Positions 40,592 through 49,155 of a DNA stretch of 64,000 nucleotides are shown here, piece after piece. This DNA is from Gammaproteobacteria bacterium. Its GTDB lineage: Bacteria; Pseudomonadota; Gammaproteobacteria; Competibacterales; Competibacteraceae. The stretch is taken from NCBI GenBank assembly GCA_024235095.1, contig JACKNC010000002.1:620001-684000 (forward strand). Reading direction: 5' to 3'. The translations under genes and the position numbers were made by a program. Under the pieces are notes generated by a model. It saw only the letters and a list, made by a program, of their open reading frames with translations, ran no database searches and was not told the origin of the DNA. Position 1 is the stretch's first letter. Each line of letters begins with the position of its first letter.

Positions 40592-42637
40592 TCAGCCTTC
40601 CTGTTCCTTCTGATGAAGGGATTGCAGCTTGTGCTGAACGTCGCTGGGCACCGGATCGTAATGACTTAGCTCGACGTCGTAGGAGCCGTGACCGCCAGTC
40701 ATCGATTTCAGTTGCGACTCATAACCATCCAGTTCGGCCAACGGCGCCTGAGCTTTGATAATACTCATGCCGCGTGGTCCTGCATCGGTGCCGGCAATGC
40801 GACCGCGCCGGCTGGACAGATCGCCGGTGATCGCGCCTACACAATCCCCCGGCGCCCGTACTTCGAGATTCACAATCGGTTCCAGAATAATCGGACGTGC
40901 TTTGCTCACCGCGTCCAGGAAGGCTTCGCGGCCAGCGGTGATAAAGGCGATTTCCTTGGAGTCCACCGGGTGGTATTTGCCATCGTAGGCAATAGCGCGC
41001 ACGTCCTGCATCGGATAGCCGGCAATTGCGCCCTCCTGCAAAGCCTCACGGACTCCCTTTTCCACCGCCGGCAAGAACGAAGTTGGGATCGTGCCGCCCA
41101 CGACCTCGCTGACAAATTCAAAGCCGGCGTCCCGAGGCAGGGGTTCGATGCGCATGAACACTTCGCCAAACTGGCCCGCTCCGCCGGTCTGCTTCTTATG
41201 TCGGTGATGACCTTCGGCATTCTGGCTGATGGTTTCCTTGTAAGCAATCTTGGGCGGCTTGGTCTCGACTTGCAGGTTATAGCGTTGCTGCATTTTTTCC
41301 AGGGTGATGCGCAAATGCAGGTCGCTCAGTCCGCGCAACACGGTCTCCTTGGTATGCGTGTTATGTTCGATCGTCAGGCACGGGTCTTCCTCCAGCAGCT
41401 TATTCACTGTGTCGGACAATTTCTGCTCATCACCCCGGGTCGCAGCGCGGATGGCTAATCCGAACAACGGTGTGGGGAAACGCAGCGGCCGCAGATGAAT
41501 CTGGTCTTCATCATGGGAATCATGCAGCACGACATCACGGTGAATGTCGTCCACCTTAGCGACGGCGCAAAGATCGCCGGGAACGCCCACTGCGACTTCA
41601 GGATGCTCTTTGCCATGAATCTGGAATAAATGGCTAACTTTGAACGGCTTGCGTCCGTCGCCAATCAACAATTGACTGTCCTTGGTGAGCGTGCCCTGAT
41701 GAATGCGGAAAATGCCGAGCTTGCCGATGAAGGGGTCAATTATTACCTTGAAGACATGCGCCACGACATGCTGCTGCGGATCGGGGATAGCGCGCAGTTC
41801 TTCAATGGCTTCGCCCTCGCCCTTGAGAAACGGCTCGGGGTTACCCTCCAGGGGACTGGGCAACAACTTGACAAACACATCCAGTAGTTCCTTGACGCCA
41901 GCGCCGGTGCGGGCGGAGACAAAGCAAATTGGAATCAAATGACCTTCGCGCAGCGCTTTTTCAAAGGGTTCATGCAGTTGCTCGGCTTGCAGTTCCTCGC
42001 CCTGTTCCAGATACAGCGCCATGAGATCCTCATCCATCTCGACGACCTGATCGATCAGGGCCGAGTGCGTCGCAGCGACGCTGGAAAAATCGCTGTCCCC
42101 GGCTGGGTTGAAGAAACAGTCTACGACGCCGGCGCCACCATTAGCGGGCAGATTAATCGGCAGGCATTCGCGGCCAAAGGTTTCCTGAATTTGTTCCACC
42201 AGGCCAGGAAGATCGAGGTTTTCCGCATCGATTTTGTTGACAATAATCATCCGGCATTGATGACGTTCAGCGGCGCGCTCCATCACCCGTTGGGTGACTG
42301 CTTCGATGCCGGTTTGCGCATTGATGACCACCGCCACGGTTTCCACCGCCGGCAGCACGGCAATCGCCTGGCCGAGAAAGTCCGGGAATCCCGGCGTGTC
42401 AATCAGATTGATATGAATGTCCTGATAGTCAAGGTTGACCAGCGCGGCGTCCAGGGAATGTTGATGAGCTTTTTCCTGCGGATCAAAGTCGCAGACGGTA
42501 TTGCCCTTTTCTACGGCGCCGGGCGCGGCGAGCTTGCCGGATTGGTGGAGAATGGATTCCACCAGAAGCGTTTTTCCCGCCGTGCCATGCCCGGCCAAGG
42601 CAATGTTACGGATGGATTCGGTCGTGTAGGTGACCAT
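40592..42637 (-). CDS. Elongation factor G-like GTPase (EF-G2 type)
   Basis: A 681-aa translational GTPase with the five-domain EF-G layout. The P loop is GHGTAGKT where EF-G has GHIDAGKT. DTPG and NKID are intact. The switch I segment, normally QERGITI, reads QEKAHQHSLD. These changes are typical of the EF-G2 paralogue group and argue against its being the main translocase. The ATG at 42637 has AAGGAGG 5 nt upstream. The exact function is not established. Confidence 0.88.
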   Translation of the reverse strand: MVTYTTESIRNIALAGHGTAGKTLLVESILHQSGKLAAPGAVEKGNTVCDFDPQEKAHQHSLDAALVNLDYQDIHINLIDTPGFPDFLGQAIAVLPAVETVAVVINAQTGIEAVTQRVMERAAERHQCRMIIVNKIDAENLDLPGLVEQIQETFGRECLPINLPANGGAGVVDCFFNPAGDSDFSSVAATHSALIDQVVEMDEDLMALYLEQGEELQAEQLHEPFEKALREGHLIPICFVSARTGAGVKELLDVFVKLLPSPLEGNPEPFLKGEGEAIEELRAIPDPQQHVVAHVFKVIIDPFIGKLGIFRIHQGTLTKDSQLLIGDGRKPFKVSHLFQIHGKEHPEVAVGVPGDLCAVAKVDDIHRDVVLHDSHDEDQIHLRPLRFPTPLFGLAIRAATRGDEQKLSDTVNKLLEEDPCLTIEHNTHTKETVLRGLSDLHLRITLEKMQQRYNLQVETKPPKIAYKETISQNAEGHHRHKKQTGGAGQFGEVFMRIEPLPRDAGFEFVSEVVGGTIPTSFLPAVEKGVREALQEGAIAGYPMQDVRAIAYDGKYHPVDSKEIAFITAGREAFLDAVSKARPIILEPIVNLEVRAPGDCVGAITGDLSSRRGRIAGTDAGPRGMSIIKAQAPLAELDGYESQLKSMTGGHGSYDVELSHYDPVPSDVQHKLQSLHQKEQEG

Positions 42638-42877
42638 CAAGACCTCCTTTCGATTTACTCAACAGTGATTTTTGTAATATGCATCGTTTCAATAAGAACC
42701 ATGAAGTCTACAGTAACCAGCAAGGTTTCTCAGCGGACGACATCATTTTTTTGCAATATTTCAGGAGATGTCACTCTTACAGCACCGACTTCAAACTGCC
42801 GGGATGGGGCTGGAATTTTTGCAAAAACTTGCATAGCATATTGAGAAACCAATAAATCATTGGCAGAGGAAAGCAGT

Positions 42878-43783
42878 TTGACTCGATGGTTCCAATACCT
42901 CGGATTCTGGATGCTCGGCATTCTGGGCGTGAGCGCCCACGGCATGAGCATGGATCCCGCATGGATCAAGCTGATCAAGGAAACCCCGGTCGCACAGGTC
43001 GAATGGGCCACGCGCTATGAACATGGCGAAGGCGTGCCTCAAAACTACGAGCGGGCCATGCAGCTTTATTGCGCGGCAGCGCGGCGCGGCCATGTACAAG
43101 CCCAGTACCAGTTAGGCTGGATGTACGCCAATGCTCGGGGCGTGGCGCGGAACGATGCTCAGGCAGCCGCCTGGTTCCGGCTCGCCGCAGCCAAAGGCGA
43201 TGCGCCCGCCAAGCGAATGCTGGCGCGGGTGGATGATCCCGCCAAGGTTGAACAGGCGCATTGCGTAGAGCCAGTTGATCCGACCCCCAAGCCGCCAGCG
43301 CCTGTAATAGTTCGCCGCAAAAAGCCCACTTCACCGGAACAGGCGCAGATCGTATCACTGGTCAATCGCCTGGCGCCGGGTTATGGTTTACAACCAGCGT
43401 TGGTGCTGGCTGTCATCGAAGCCGAATCCGGCTTTAATTCACAAGCCCGCTCGGTCAAGAACGCCCAAGGTTTGATGCAACTGATCCCCGAAACCGCCGA
43501 ACGATTCGGCGTCCAGGATCCCTATGATCCGGTGCAGAACCTTCAGGGCGGCATGGCCTATCTGCGTTGGTTGCTGGCGTATTTCCAGGGCGATGTCCGC
43601 CTGTCGCTGGCTGGCTATAACGCCGGTGAGGGCGCTGTGGTCCGCTATGGGGGAGTGCCGCCTTATGCGGAAACCCGAGCGTATGTTGAGAAAATTATTC
43701 GGGACTACGGACAGTTGGCGCATCCACCGGTGGCGCCGGTAACGCGGCCCGCGGTGCTGGCTAATCCATCGCCGTTGATGTAG
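42878..43783 (+). CDS. Lytic transglycosylase (SLT domain) with Sel1 repeats
   Basis: A 301-aa periplasmic enzyme that should cleave glycan strands to 1,6-anhydro ends. It has a signal sequence (about 5-21), two Sel1-like repeats (about 40-111) and a Pro-rich linker. The SLT domain follows: AVIEAESGFNSQARS with the catalytic Glu, NAQGLMQLIPETA and SLAGYNAGEGAV. I start at the TTG with GAGGA 8 nt upstream; an earlier TTG is at 42860. Its 3' end overlaps the convergent rsmJ by 23 bases. Confidence 0.87.
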   Translation: MTRWFQYLGFWMLGILGVSAHGMSMDPAWIKLIKETPVAQVEWATRYEHGEGVPQNYERAMQLYCAAARRGHVQAQYQLGWMYANARGVARNDAQAAAWFRLAAAKGDAPAKRMLARVDDPAKVEQAHCVEPVDPTPKPPAPVIVRRKKPTSPEQAQIVSLVNRLAPGYGLQPALVLAVIEAESGFNSQARSVKNAQGLMQLIPETAERFGVQDPYDPVQNLQGGMAYLRWLLAYFQGDVRLSLAGYNAGEGAVVRYGGVPPYAETRAYVEKIIRDYGQLAHPPVAPVTRPAVLANPSPLM

Positions 43784-44585
43784 GACACGGCTTGCCGATG
43801 ATTTTGGGATGCGTCATATAGAGATCGAAGCGAGTATTGGGCGCGATGATCCGGGCATCGGGCATCGGCCCCGATAAAGCAGGCGCTCGTCGCGGTCGCT
43901 TGACCACCACTCGCCGCCTGGCGCGGGTCAAGGCAACGGCCAGCAATTCCGCAGCATCAGGATCATCGCCGGCCAGCGTTCTGAGTAAACGCATTTCCTT
44001 GCCCGCTAGCGCCGTTTTCCGACGATGGGGATACATGGGGTCCAAGTAAATCACGTCCGACCACTGGCTTTCATCCAGGGCCAGCAGGTATTCCCGACCG
44101 TCCGCCACCTGAAGGCTCATCCTTTCCGCAACTACTACACTGATGTCCGGGTTCTGCATCGCCCGACGCAACCCGTCCCGCAACAAAGCAGCAATTACCG
44201 GCGAGCGCTCCACCAGACGCACCGGGCAACCGAGACAGGCCAGTACGAAAGCATCCTGCCCCAGGCCAGCGGTCGGATCGACTACCGTGGGCGCGGCGCT
44301 GCTCTTGAGACCGACGGCCCGCGCCAGCGGCTGTTGACGACCGCCGCCCCATCGGCGCCGGTGATCTGCGGCCCCTGCAGTGAAATCAACATAAACCGGG
44401 CCAGGCGCGCCGACGCCTAGCTCCCGCAATTCCAGCCGTTCGCCAGTCAAAACCAACCGGTGGGTGGTGGGAACAGGCGATTGTTCAATCGCCAACGGCA
44501 ATGCGAGTTCAGCCGCTAGCGCAATCGCATCGGCTCGCAGGGTGAACGATTCGCAGGCAACCGCGATAGTGGATGAGAGGAGCAA
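43761..44585 (-). CDS. rsmJ: 16S rRNA (guanine1516-N2)-methyltransferase RsmJ
   Basis: Methylates G1516 of 16S rRNA using SAM. The 274-aa protein has VVDPTAGLGQDAFVLACLG as the SAM-binding motif, and YLDPMYPHRRKTALAGKEM as the catalytic DPMYP segment typical of RsmJ (YhiQ). The 3' ends of this gene and the transglycosylase gene overlap by 23 bases on opposite strands. Confidence 0.93.
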   Translation of the reverse strand: MLLSSTIAVACESFTLRADAIALAAELALPLAIEQSPVPTTHRLVLTGERLELRELGVGAPGPVYVDFTAGAADHRRRWGGGRQQPLARAVGLKSSAAPTVVDPTAGLGQDAFVLACLGCPVRLVERSPVIAALLRDGLRRAMQNPDISVVVAERMSLQVADGREYLLALDESQWSDVIYLDPMYPHRRKTALAGKEMRLLRTLAGDDPDAAELLAVALTRARRRVVVKRPRRAPALSGPMPDARIIAPNTRFDLYMTHPKIIGKPCPTSTAMD

Positions 44586-44605
44586 CGATGATTACCGAAC
44601 CAGAT

Positions 44606-44637
44606 AAAAAAACACCGCCTCCGCACAGACGGGGCGG
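44606..44637 (-). terminator. Intrinsic terminator downstream of the phasin gene
   Basis: On the minus strand CCGCCCCG/CGGAGGCGG form a stem followed by TGTTTTTTT. It lies 24 bp after the phasin stop and just upstream of rsmJ. Phasin mRNA should therefore end here and not continue into rsmJ. Confidence 0.8.
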
Positions 44638-44660
44638 CAGTTGAAACGAAATCAGGTGAT

Positions 44661-45014
44661 TCAGGCGGCTTTGGGCAACACATCCTGTAGAGTCGCCTGG
44701 GTCAGGTGATCCATTTCCGACTTGAAACGCAGGGTCATATCCGACATAGCTTTACCATCCCGCATCAGTTTGTACTGCATCGTTTGCGCAATTTCGCTTT
44801 GGCGCTTGCAAAAGTCCTGAAAGCTTTTTACATCCGTGACCTCGGCAGCGGCTCTCATCTGGTTCATGCCGATATCCAGATAGGATTTAAGCGCATTTAT
44901 TTGGAATATCAGAATTTTTTCCATATTCTCAACGAACAGTCTATTGGCTTTGACCAGGGGTTCTGGTAGAGCTTGCGGGGTTTCCAGCGCTTTGCTAAAT
45001 AGATTGACGATCAT
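44661..45014 (-). CDS. Phasin family protein
   Basis: A 117-aa amphipathic, mostly helical protein of the phasin family, which coats polyhydroxyalkanoate granules in the cytoplasm. Features are the N-terminal NLFSKALETPQALPEPLVKANRL and a long helical middle with ALKSYLDIGMNQM and FQDFCKRQSEIAQTM. No signal peptide or membrane helix is present. It is transcribed alone, with a terminator after it and dyads resembling PhaR sites in front. It implies that the cell stores PHA, although no pha synthesis gene is in the window. Confidence 0.87.
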   Translation of the reverse strand: MIVNLFSKALETPQALPEPLVKANRLFVENMEKILIFQINALKSYLDIGMNQMRAAAEVTDVKSFQDFCKRQSEIAQTMQYKLMRDGKAMSDMTLRFKSEMDHLTQATLQDVLPKAA

Positions 45015-45049
45015 GATGGACTCCTCATCTTCTTGTGGGATGGTTGACT

Positions 45050-45092
45050 TTGCTGCAATGCAATATAGCGGGATTTATGTTGCAACGCAACA
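45050..45092. promoter_or_regulatory. Candidate PhaR-type operators upstream of phasin
   Basis: Two related dyads lie 35-78 bp before the phasin ATG. They are TTGC-TGCAAT-GCAA (45050-45063) and the perfect TGTTGC-AAC-GCAACA (45078-45092). TTGC/GCAA-type dyads are the kind of site bound by the PHA-responsive repressor PhaR in other proteobacteria. The link is inferred from motif and position. Confidence 0.5.
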
Positions 45093-45259
45093 TCAAAACC
45101 ACAATTTTCCATCCAGGATAAAGCGATCGCCGAGGTTCAGGCATATCAAATCACCGTTGAAAGAATGCACCACGCGAAATTCAAAAATTGAACTATCCTT
45201 GACTGGCGAAAGCTTAAAGAATATTCATTCAATAACAATGGACTCTATGGAGCAGGCTC

Positions 45260-46204
45260 TTGATCAATATGATCAATTCAGGACGGGTGATCCAGTTGCA
45301 AAGTCACAAAGCGATGCTGCGTCCCGATATTGGTCCGCCGGAGCGCACACCACAGCTGGCGCTGGTCGCAGATCTTGAGAGTAATGAATTGAACGGCCTG
45401 TTTGTCCTGTCACGCTTGGCGGCGTTTCTGCGAAGCATCGAGGCCGGGGAACGGCATGAACTCCACTTGTGTGAACGAGTCGTCATTATTCCCAGCGTTG
45501 AAGCGCTACGAGGAGTATCAAGTCACGCTTGGCGCGTCGACCAGCGCCGCTGTCCAATAGCTATGGAATCCATGCGCGAAATGGTAATGACCCTCACTCA
45601 GGCTGCTTATTACCGGGTCAATGTACACACCGCAAATAGCGGCCTTGAGGAAATGCCGCAGGTATGGCTATATGCGCCGAATGATGATGAACGAGCCAGC
45701 GCCTGCCTGTTCGGATTACCAGCGGTGGTCGAACAACCGGCGGACTCGAAGGAAGCAAGTGAACTGGCGCGCATCTGGCGGCCACACCGTGGCGAAAATT
45801 TCATCATTCGCGCGGGGCAGTCAGGTAGCCTGCAAACTCGGCATTGTGAAATTCTGTTTCGCGCGCTGGTCGCGTTTCTCAGTCGCACTGGGATTATTGA
45901 TGGTCTGCAACTAGCTGATGTCGAAGAAGATTTGCATTATTTTGGCCGCCGGCAAGTATGTGATCTACCGGCGGATCGATCCGGTATTTTCGCCTCGCGC
46001 CTGGAAGTCGGTCGCTGGGTGCAAGCCGGTGAGGAACTGGGCCAAATCCATGACGGTATTACCGGCAACATCCAGATGCGTGTGATAGCGCCGGTCGCAG
46101 GTTTGCTGGCGGGTCTGCGTCGGCAACCCCTGTTATGCGCAGGCGATCCCATCGCGCGGATTCTGACATTGGACATGGCATTCCGGCGCAGCTCGTTGCA
46201 GTGA
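45260..46204 (+). CDS. AstE/AspA-like (M14 deacylase family) protein with altered active site
   Basis: A 314-aa protein with the succinylglutamate desuccinylase/aspartoacylase layout: an N-terminal metallopeptidase-like domain and a C-terminal barrel (about 240-305, PVAGLLAGLRRQPLLCAGDP). The zinc motif HGxE appears as E40-S-N-E43 (ADLESNELNG), so the first His is Glu. The later zinc His is kept (VNVHTANS, H123). The catalytic Glu position reads R184 (FIIRAGQSG). It is probably a changed or inactive enzyme. TTG at 45260 has GGAG 7 nt upstream; ATG at 45269 is the alternative. Confidence 0.75.
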   Translation: MINMINSGRVIQLQSHKAMLRPDIGPPERTPQLALVADLESNELNGLFVLSRLAAFLRSIEAGERHELHLCERVVIIPSVEALRGVSSHAWRVDQRRCPIAMESMREMVMTLTQAAYYRVNVHTANSGLEEMPQVWLYAPNDDERASACLFGLPAVVEQPADSKEASELARIWRPHRGENFIIRAGQSGSLQTRHCEILFRALVAFLSRTGIIDGLQLADVEEDLHYFGRRQVCDLPADRSGIFASRLEVGRWVQAGEELGQIHDGITGNIQMRVIAPVAGLLAGLRRQPLLCAGDPIARILTLDMAFRRSSLQ

Positions 46205-46224
46205 TGGTCTGGAGGACAATATGT

Positions 46225-46905
46225 ATGAGCGACAGACAGACTGAGAATCATGCCGAGGCGCATCGGTGGCTATTGGAACGGGTGCGGGCGGAAACCTGCG
46301 AAACTGCGCGATCAACGGGTCTTAACGAACTCAGTGATCGGGTGATCGAAGCGATGGCGGCAACGCCTCGACATTGTTTCGTTGCGCCCGAACAGCAGGA
46401 CTGGGCCTATGCCGACATGCCGCTGCCTATTGGGCGCGGCCAGACTATCTCCCAGCCGTTCATTGTAGCGCTGATGACCGAGTTGCTGGCGCCAGAGCCA
46501 GAGGATGTCGTGCTGGAAGTCGGTACGGGATCAGGTTATCAGGCGGCAGTGCTAGCCCATTTGGTCCAGCAGGTCTACACGCTGGAGCGCATACCCGAAT
46601 TGGCGAATCTTGCAACGCAGCGCTTGCGAGAACTTGGCGTTGCCAACGTAGTGGTTCGCGCCGGTAACGGTGTCCAGGGCTGGGAAGAACAGGCGCCGTT
46701 TGATGGGATCATCGTCACAGCGGCGGCGGTGGAAGCACCACCCGCATTGATGCAACAGTTGAAACCAGGCGGGCGATTGGTCATTCCCGTCGGTCCGCCT
46801 CATCGCACTCAGGATCTGCGTGTGCTGGAGAAGGATGCCCAAGGCGTGGTGCGCAGCCGGAGCGTATTGCCAGTGGTGTTCGTGCCATTAATTGGCGATG
46901 ACTGA
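46225..46905 (+). CDS. pcm: Protein-L-isoaspartate O-methyltransferase
   Basis: Repairs isoaspartyl damage in aged proteins by SAM-dependent methylation. The 226-aa protein has the PCMT signatures MAATPRHCFVAPE, LPIGRGQTISQPFIVALM and VLEVGTGSGYQAAVLA. The ATG is supported by GGAGG 9 nt upstream; the frame is open 90 bp further without similarity. It lies 20 bp after the AstE-like gene and is convergent with the dGTPase gene. Confidence 0.95.
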   Translation: MSDRQTENHAEAHRWLLERVRAETCETARSTGLNELSDRVIEAMAATPRHCFVAPEQQDWAYADMPLPIGRGQTISQPFIVALMTELLAPEPEDVVLEVGTGSGYQAAVLAHLVQQVYTLERIPELANLATQRLRELGVANVVVRAGNGVQGWEEQAPFDGIIVTAAAVEAPPALMQQLKPGGRLVIPVGPPHRTQDLRVLEKDAQGVVRSRSVLPVVFVPLIGDD

Positions 46906-46937
46906 TTCCCCCTTTGCAAAAGGAAGGCAGGAAGATT

Positions 46938-48290
46938 TCACCCGGTGGGCAACGACATACCGGTCAATTTCTTGAACAGCGTCACGGCATAGGAATCGGT
47001 CATGCCGGACACAAAATCGGTAATAGCCAACGCCCGGCGGTAGGGATCAGCGACCGGGCAACGTCCGGGACCGGCGAACTGCTCCGGCATTAGGTAAACC
47101 AGCATTCGACTTTTGGGCGAGGCGTTCGCGCCATGTACGGCCAAATCATTGACCGTCATCACAAACGCTTCCAGCAACCCTGCAAGCACCTCAAAGCCAG
47201 CGGCTTCCACTTCGATCACGGGCCTGGAAACATAAACCTGATTTTCGCCACAATCCTTCAGGGCGCGCATCGCTCCGGCGGCAGGGATGATATCGAGCAG
47301 TTCCCCTGGGAGCGCGCCGGCCAGGATAGCATCCTCATGCTGCATAAAGCACTGATGGACCTGGTCGATAATGGCGCCGATGGCTTTGGCGCGCAGGTAT
47401 TCGATTTTTTCCTTAGACCGGGTGATATGCGCCATCTTGCGTTCGGCGCGATGCGCTTCGCCGGTCAGGGGTAGCAATAAATCGCGGACTTGCTCGAAGG
47501 GCAGTTGCTGAAGCCGAAAGGCGTCTTCCACATCGATGATTCGATAACAGATGTCATCCGCGGCTTCAACCAGATAGGCGAGCGGATGGCGGTTCCAGGC
47601 GCCCGGCAACACCAGTTCGAGTCCCAGTTGACCGGCCACTTCGGCAAACAAGTCGGCGTCATCCTGATAGAAGCCAAATTTTTTAAAGGCGCTGCTAGCG
47701 GGAGGTTCAGCGGGCAACCAGGAGGCGCAAGGGTATTTAGTGAACGTGCCAAGGGTGGCGCAAGTCAGTTGCATCCCGCCAGGATTATCGGGACTTTGCA
47801 GGCGGGTGATGATGCGAAAGCCCTGAGCATTGCCCTCGAAGCGCAGGAAGTCCTGGCGTTGCGCCTCGGTCAACGAGTCCAGCACCGCCTGGCCGGTTGC
47901 GGAGGCGGTAAACCAGAGACGGATGGCGTCTTCACCGGCGTGACCAAACGGGGGATTGCCGATATCGTGGGCCAGGCTGGCGGCGGCGACGATCGCGCCA
48001 AAATCTTGTGGATAAACGCTTTTCAAGCCATGCCGTTTGATGACGCTGTCACCGACCATCGTTCCAAGCGAACGCCCGACGCTGGACACTTCCAGACTAT
48101 GCGTCAAGCGGGTGCGGACGTAGTCGCTCTGCGCGAGGGGAAAGACTTGGGTTTTGTCCTGGAGCCGGCGAAAGGCTGAGGAAAAGACAATGCGATCAAA
48201 ATCGCGCTGAAAATCGGTGCGCGCTTCATTAGCAGGGTGCAGGTAGGGCAACCCGGGACGGACGCGGGACAGCAGGCGATTCCAGTGCAT
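46938..48290 (-). CDS. dgt: Deoxyguanosinetriphosphate triphosphohydrolase-like protein
   Basis: An HD-superfamily enzyme that splits dGTP to deoxyguanosine and triphosphate. The 450-aa protein has FRRLQDKTQVFPL, RTRLTHSLEVSSVGRSLG and ASLAHDIGNPPFGHAGEDAI, which supply the metal-binding His and Asp residues. I use the ATG at 48290 (MHWNRLLSRVRPG). An in-frame GTG at 48323 lies inside a 14-bp palindrome and is less likely. Close paralogues have broader dNTP specificity, so the substrate is not fixed. Confidence 0.9.
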   Translation of the reverse strand: MHWNRLLSRVRPGLPYLHPANEARTDFQRDFDRIVFSSAFRRLQDKTQVFPLAQSDYVRTRLTHSLEVSSVGRSLGTMVGDSVIKRHGLKSVYPQDFGAIVAAASLAHDIGNPPFGHAGEDAIRLWFTASATGQAVLDSLTEAQRQDFLRFEGNAQGFRIITRLQSPDNPGGMQLTCATLGTFTKYPCASWLPAEPPASSAFKKFGFYQDDADLFAEVAGQLGLELVLPGAWNRHPLAYLVEAADDICYRIIDVEDAFRLQQLPFEQVRDLLLPLTGEAHRAERKMAHITRSKEKIEYLRAKAIGAIIDQVHQCFMQHEDAILAGALPGELLDIIPAAGAMRALKDCGENQVYVSRPVIEVEAAGFEVLAGLLEAFVMTVNDLAVHGANASPKSRMLVYLMPEQFAGPGRCPVADPYRRALAITDFVSGMTDSYAVTLFKKLTGMSLPTG

Positions 48291-48318
48291 AGGCGATTCC
48301 ACAATTTTATGGCGTATG

Positions 48319-48332
48319 TTCACTATAGTGAA
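48319..48332. promoter_or_regulatory. Perfect 14-bp palindrome upstream of the dGTPase gene
   Basis: TTCACTATAGTGAA is its own reverse complement and lies 29 bp before the chosen ATG. This is a typical position for a repressor site. The binding protein is unknown. Confidence 0.5.
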
Positions 48333-48457
48333 CCCTGAAAATCGGACAACAGTTTAAGCAACGAAGTGGCTCCTTGATGCCGAAAATCCATTAGCTCTAT
48401 TACGCCGCCATTTCCGTGGCTCCATTGCCGCAAGTTCACAGGCAGGTACAGAAAGCT

Positions 48458-48666
48458 TCATAACCACGCTTCTTTATTCTTCACGCAAATGCTTCCATGT
48501 CCACCCAATCCTCGACACCGCTGAGCACGGCACAGAGCACAATCATCAGAATATCCTGCAGTGGGTGGATCTGGTTCCGGGTCTCGCGGCGAGGATCGGG
48601 CAGGTTGGCGAAATACGGGCGCGGGTCGAGCAGTTTGGGCAGCATCAGTTCTCTCCATTCAATCAA
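48458..48666 (-). pseudogene. ISAs1-family transposase, 5' remnant with frameshift
   Basis: About 60 codons match the start of ISAs1-family transposases: FANLPDPRRETRNQIHPLQD, then IVLCAVLSGVEDWVDMEAFA. A stop follows at once, but in the neighbouring frame the expected continuation KNKEAWL is present, so a frameshift broke the gene near 48485. Everything after that, including the DDE catalytic domain, is missing. No terminal inverted repeats are recognisable. It is a dead scrap of an insertion sequence. Confidence 0.8.
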
Positions 48667-48790
48667 CCCTATCCCGTTACCCGAGCGAGCCGCTTCCTGT
48701 CAACCCCTCATATAGCGCGATTGCCCTGACCAGTATTTCTAAAAAGTTTTAAACACTCGAAATTTCCGCTATCATATTCAGTTTCATCCG

Positions 48791-48814
48791 GCCGCCCCGT
48801 ATAGGCGGCTTTTT
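48791..48814 (+). terminator. Terminator-like hairpin in the leader of the rpsP operon
   Basis: GCCGCC/GGCGGC with a 7-nt loop is followed by TTTTT. It lies only 40 bp upstream of the rpsP ATG, on the same strand. No plus-strand gene ends nearby (the preceding gene and IS scrap are on the minus strand). It is therefore better explained as an attenuator of the ribosomal operon than as the terminator of another gene. Confidence 0.6.
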
Positions 48815-48853
48815 CACATGGATATCGGAATTCGCAAGAGGTATGCACAGCGC

Positions 48854-49126
48854 ATGGTTAGCATTCGCTTGTCCCGTGGCGGCGCCAAGAAGCGCCCATT
48901 TTACACGATCATCGTGACTGACAGCCGCAACCGGCGCGACGGTCGTTATATCGAGCGGCTCGGCTTTTTCAACCCCATTGCCAGCGGTAAGGAAGAGCGG
49001 TTGAACATGGACCGGGAACGCTTGCAATACTGGCTAAACACCGGAGCGCAGCCCTCGGAGCGCGTGATCAGCCTGATGAAGGAACAGGCTCGTCAACAGC
49101 CAGCGACTGTAGCAGCGGTTGAGTAA
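48854..49126 (+). CDS. rpsP: 30S ribosomal protein S16
   Basis: A 90-aa protein of the small subunit. MVSIRLSRGGAKKRPFYTII and SRNRRDGRYIERLGFFNP are conserved S16 sequences, and the chosen ATG gives the family N-terminus. An ATG 36 bp upstream is in frame but adds unrelated residues. It is the first gene of rpsP-rimM-trmD-rplS, preceded by a terminator-like hairpin that may attenuate the operon. Confidence 0.96.
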   Translation: MVSIRLSRGGAKKRPFYTIIVTDSRNRRDGRYIERLGFFNPIASGKEERLNMDRERLQYWLNTGAQPSERVISLMKEQARQQPATVAAVE

Positions 49127-49155
49127 GTCGAAGACTTGAATTCGGCACCGTTGTT

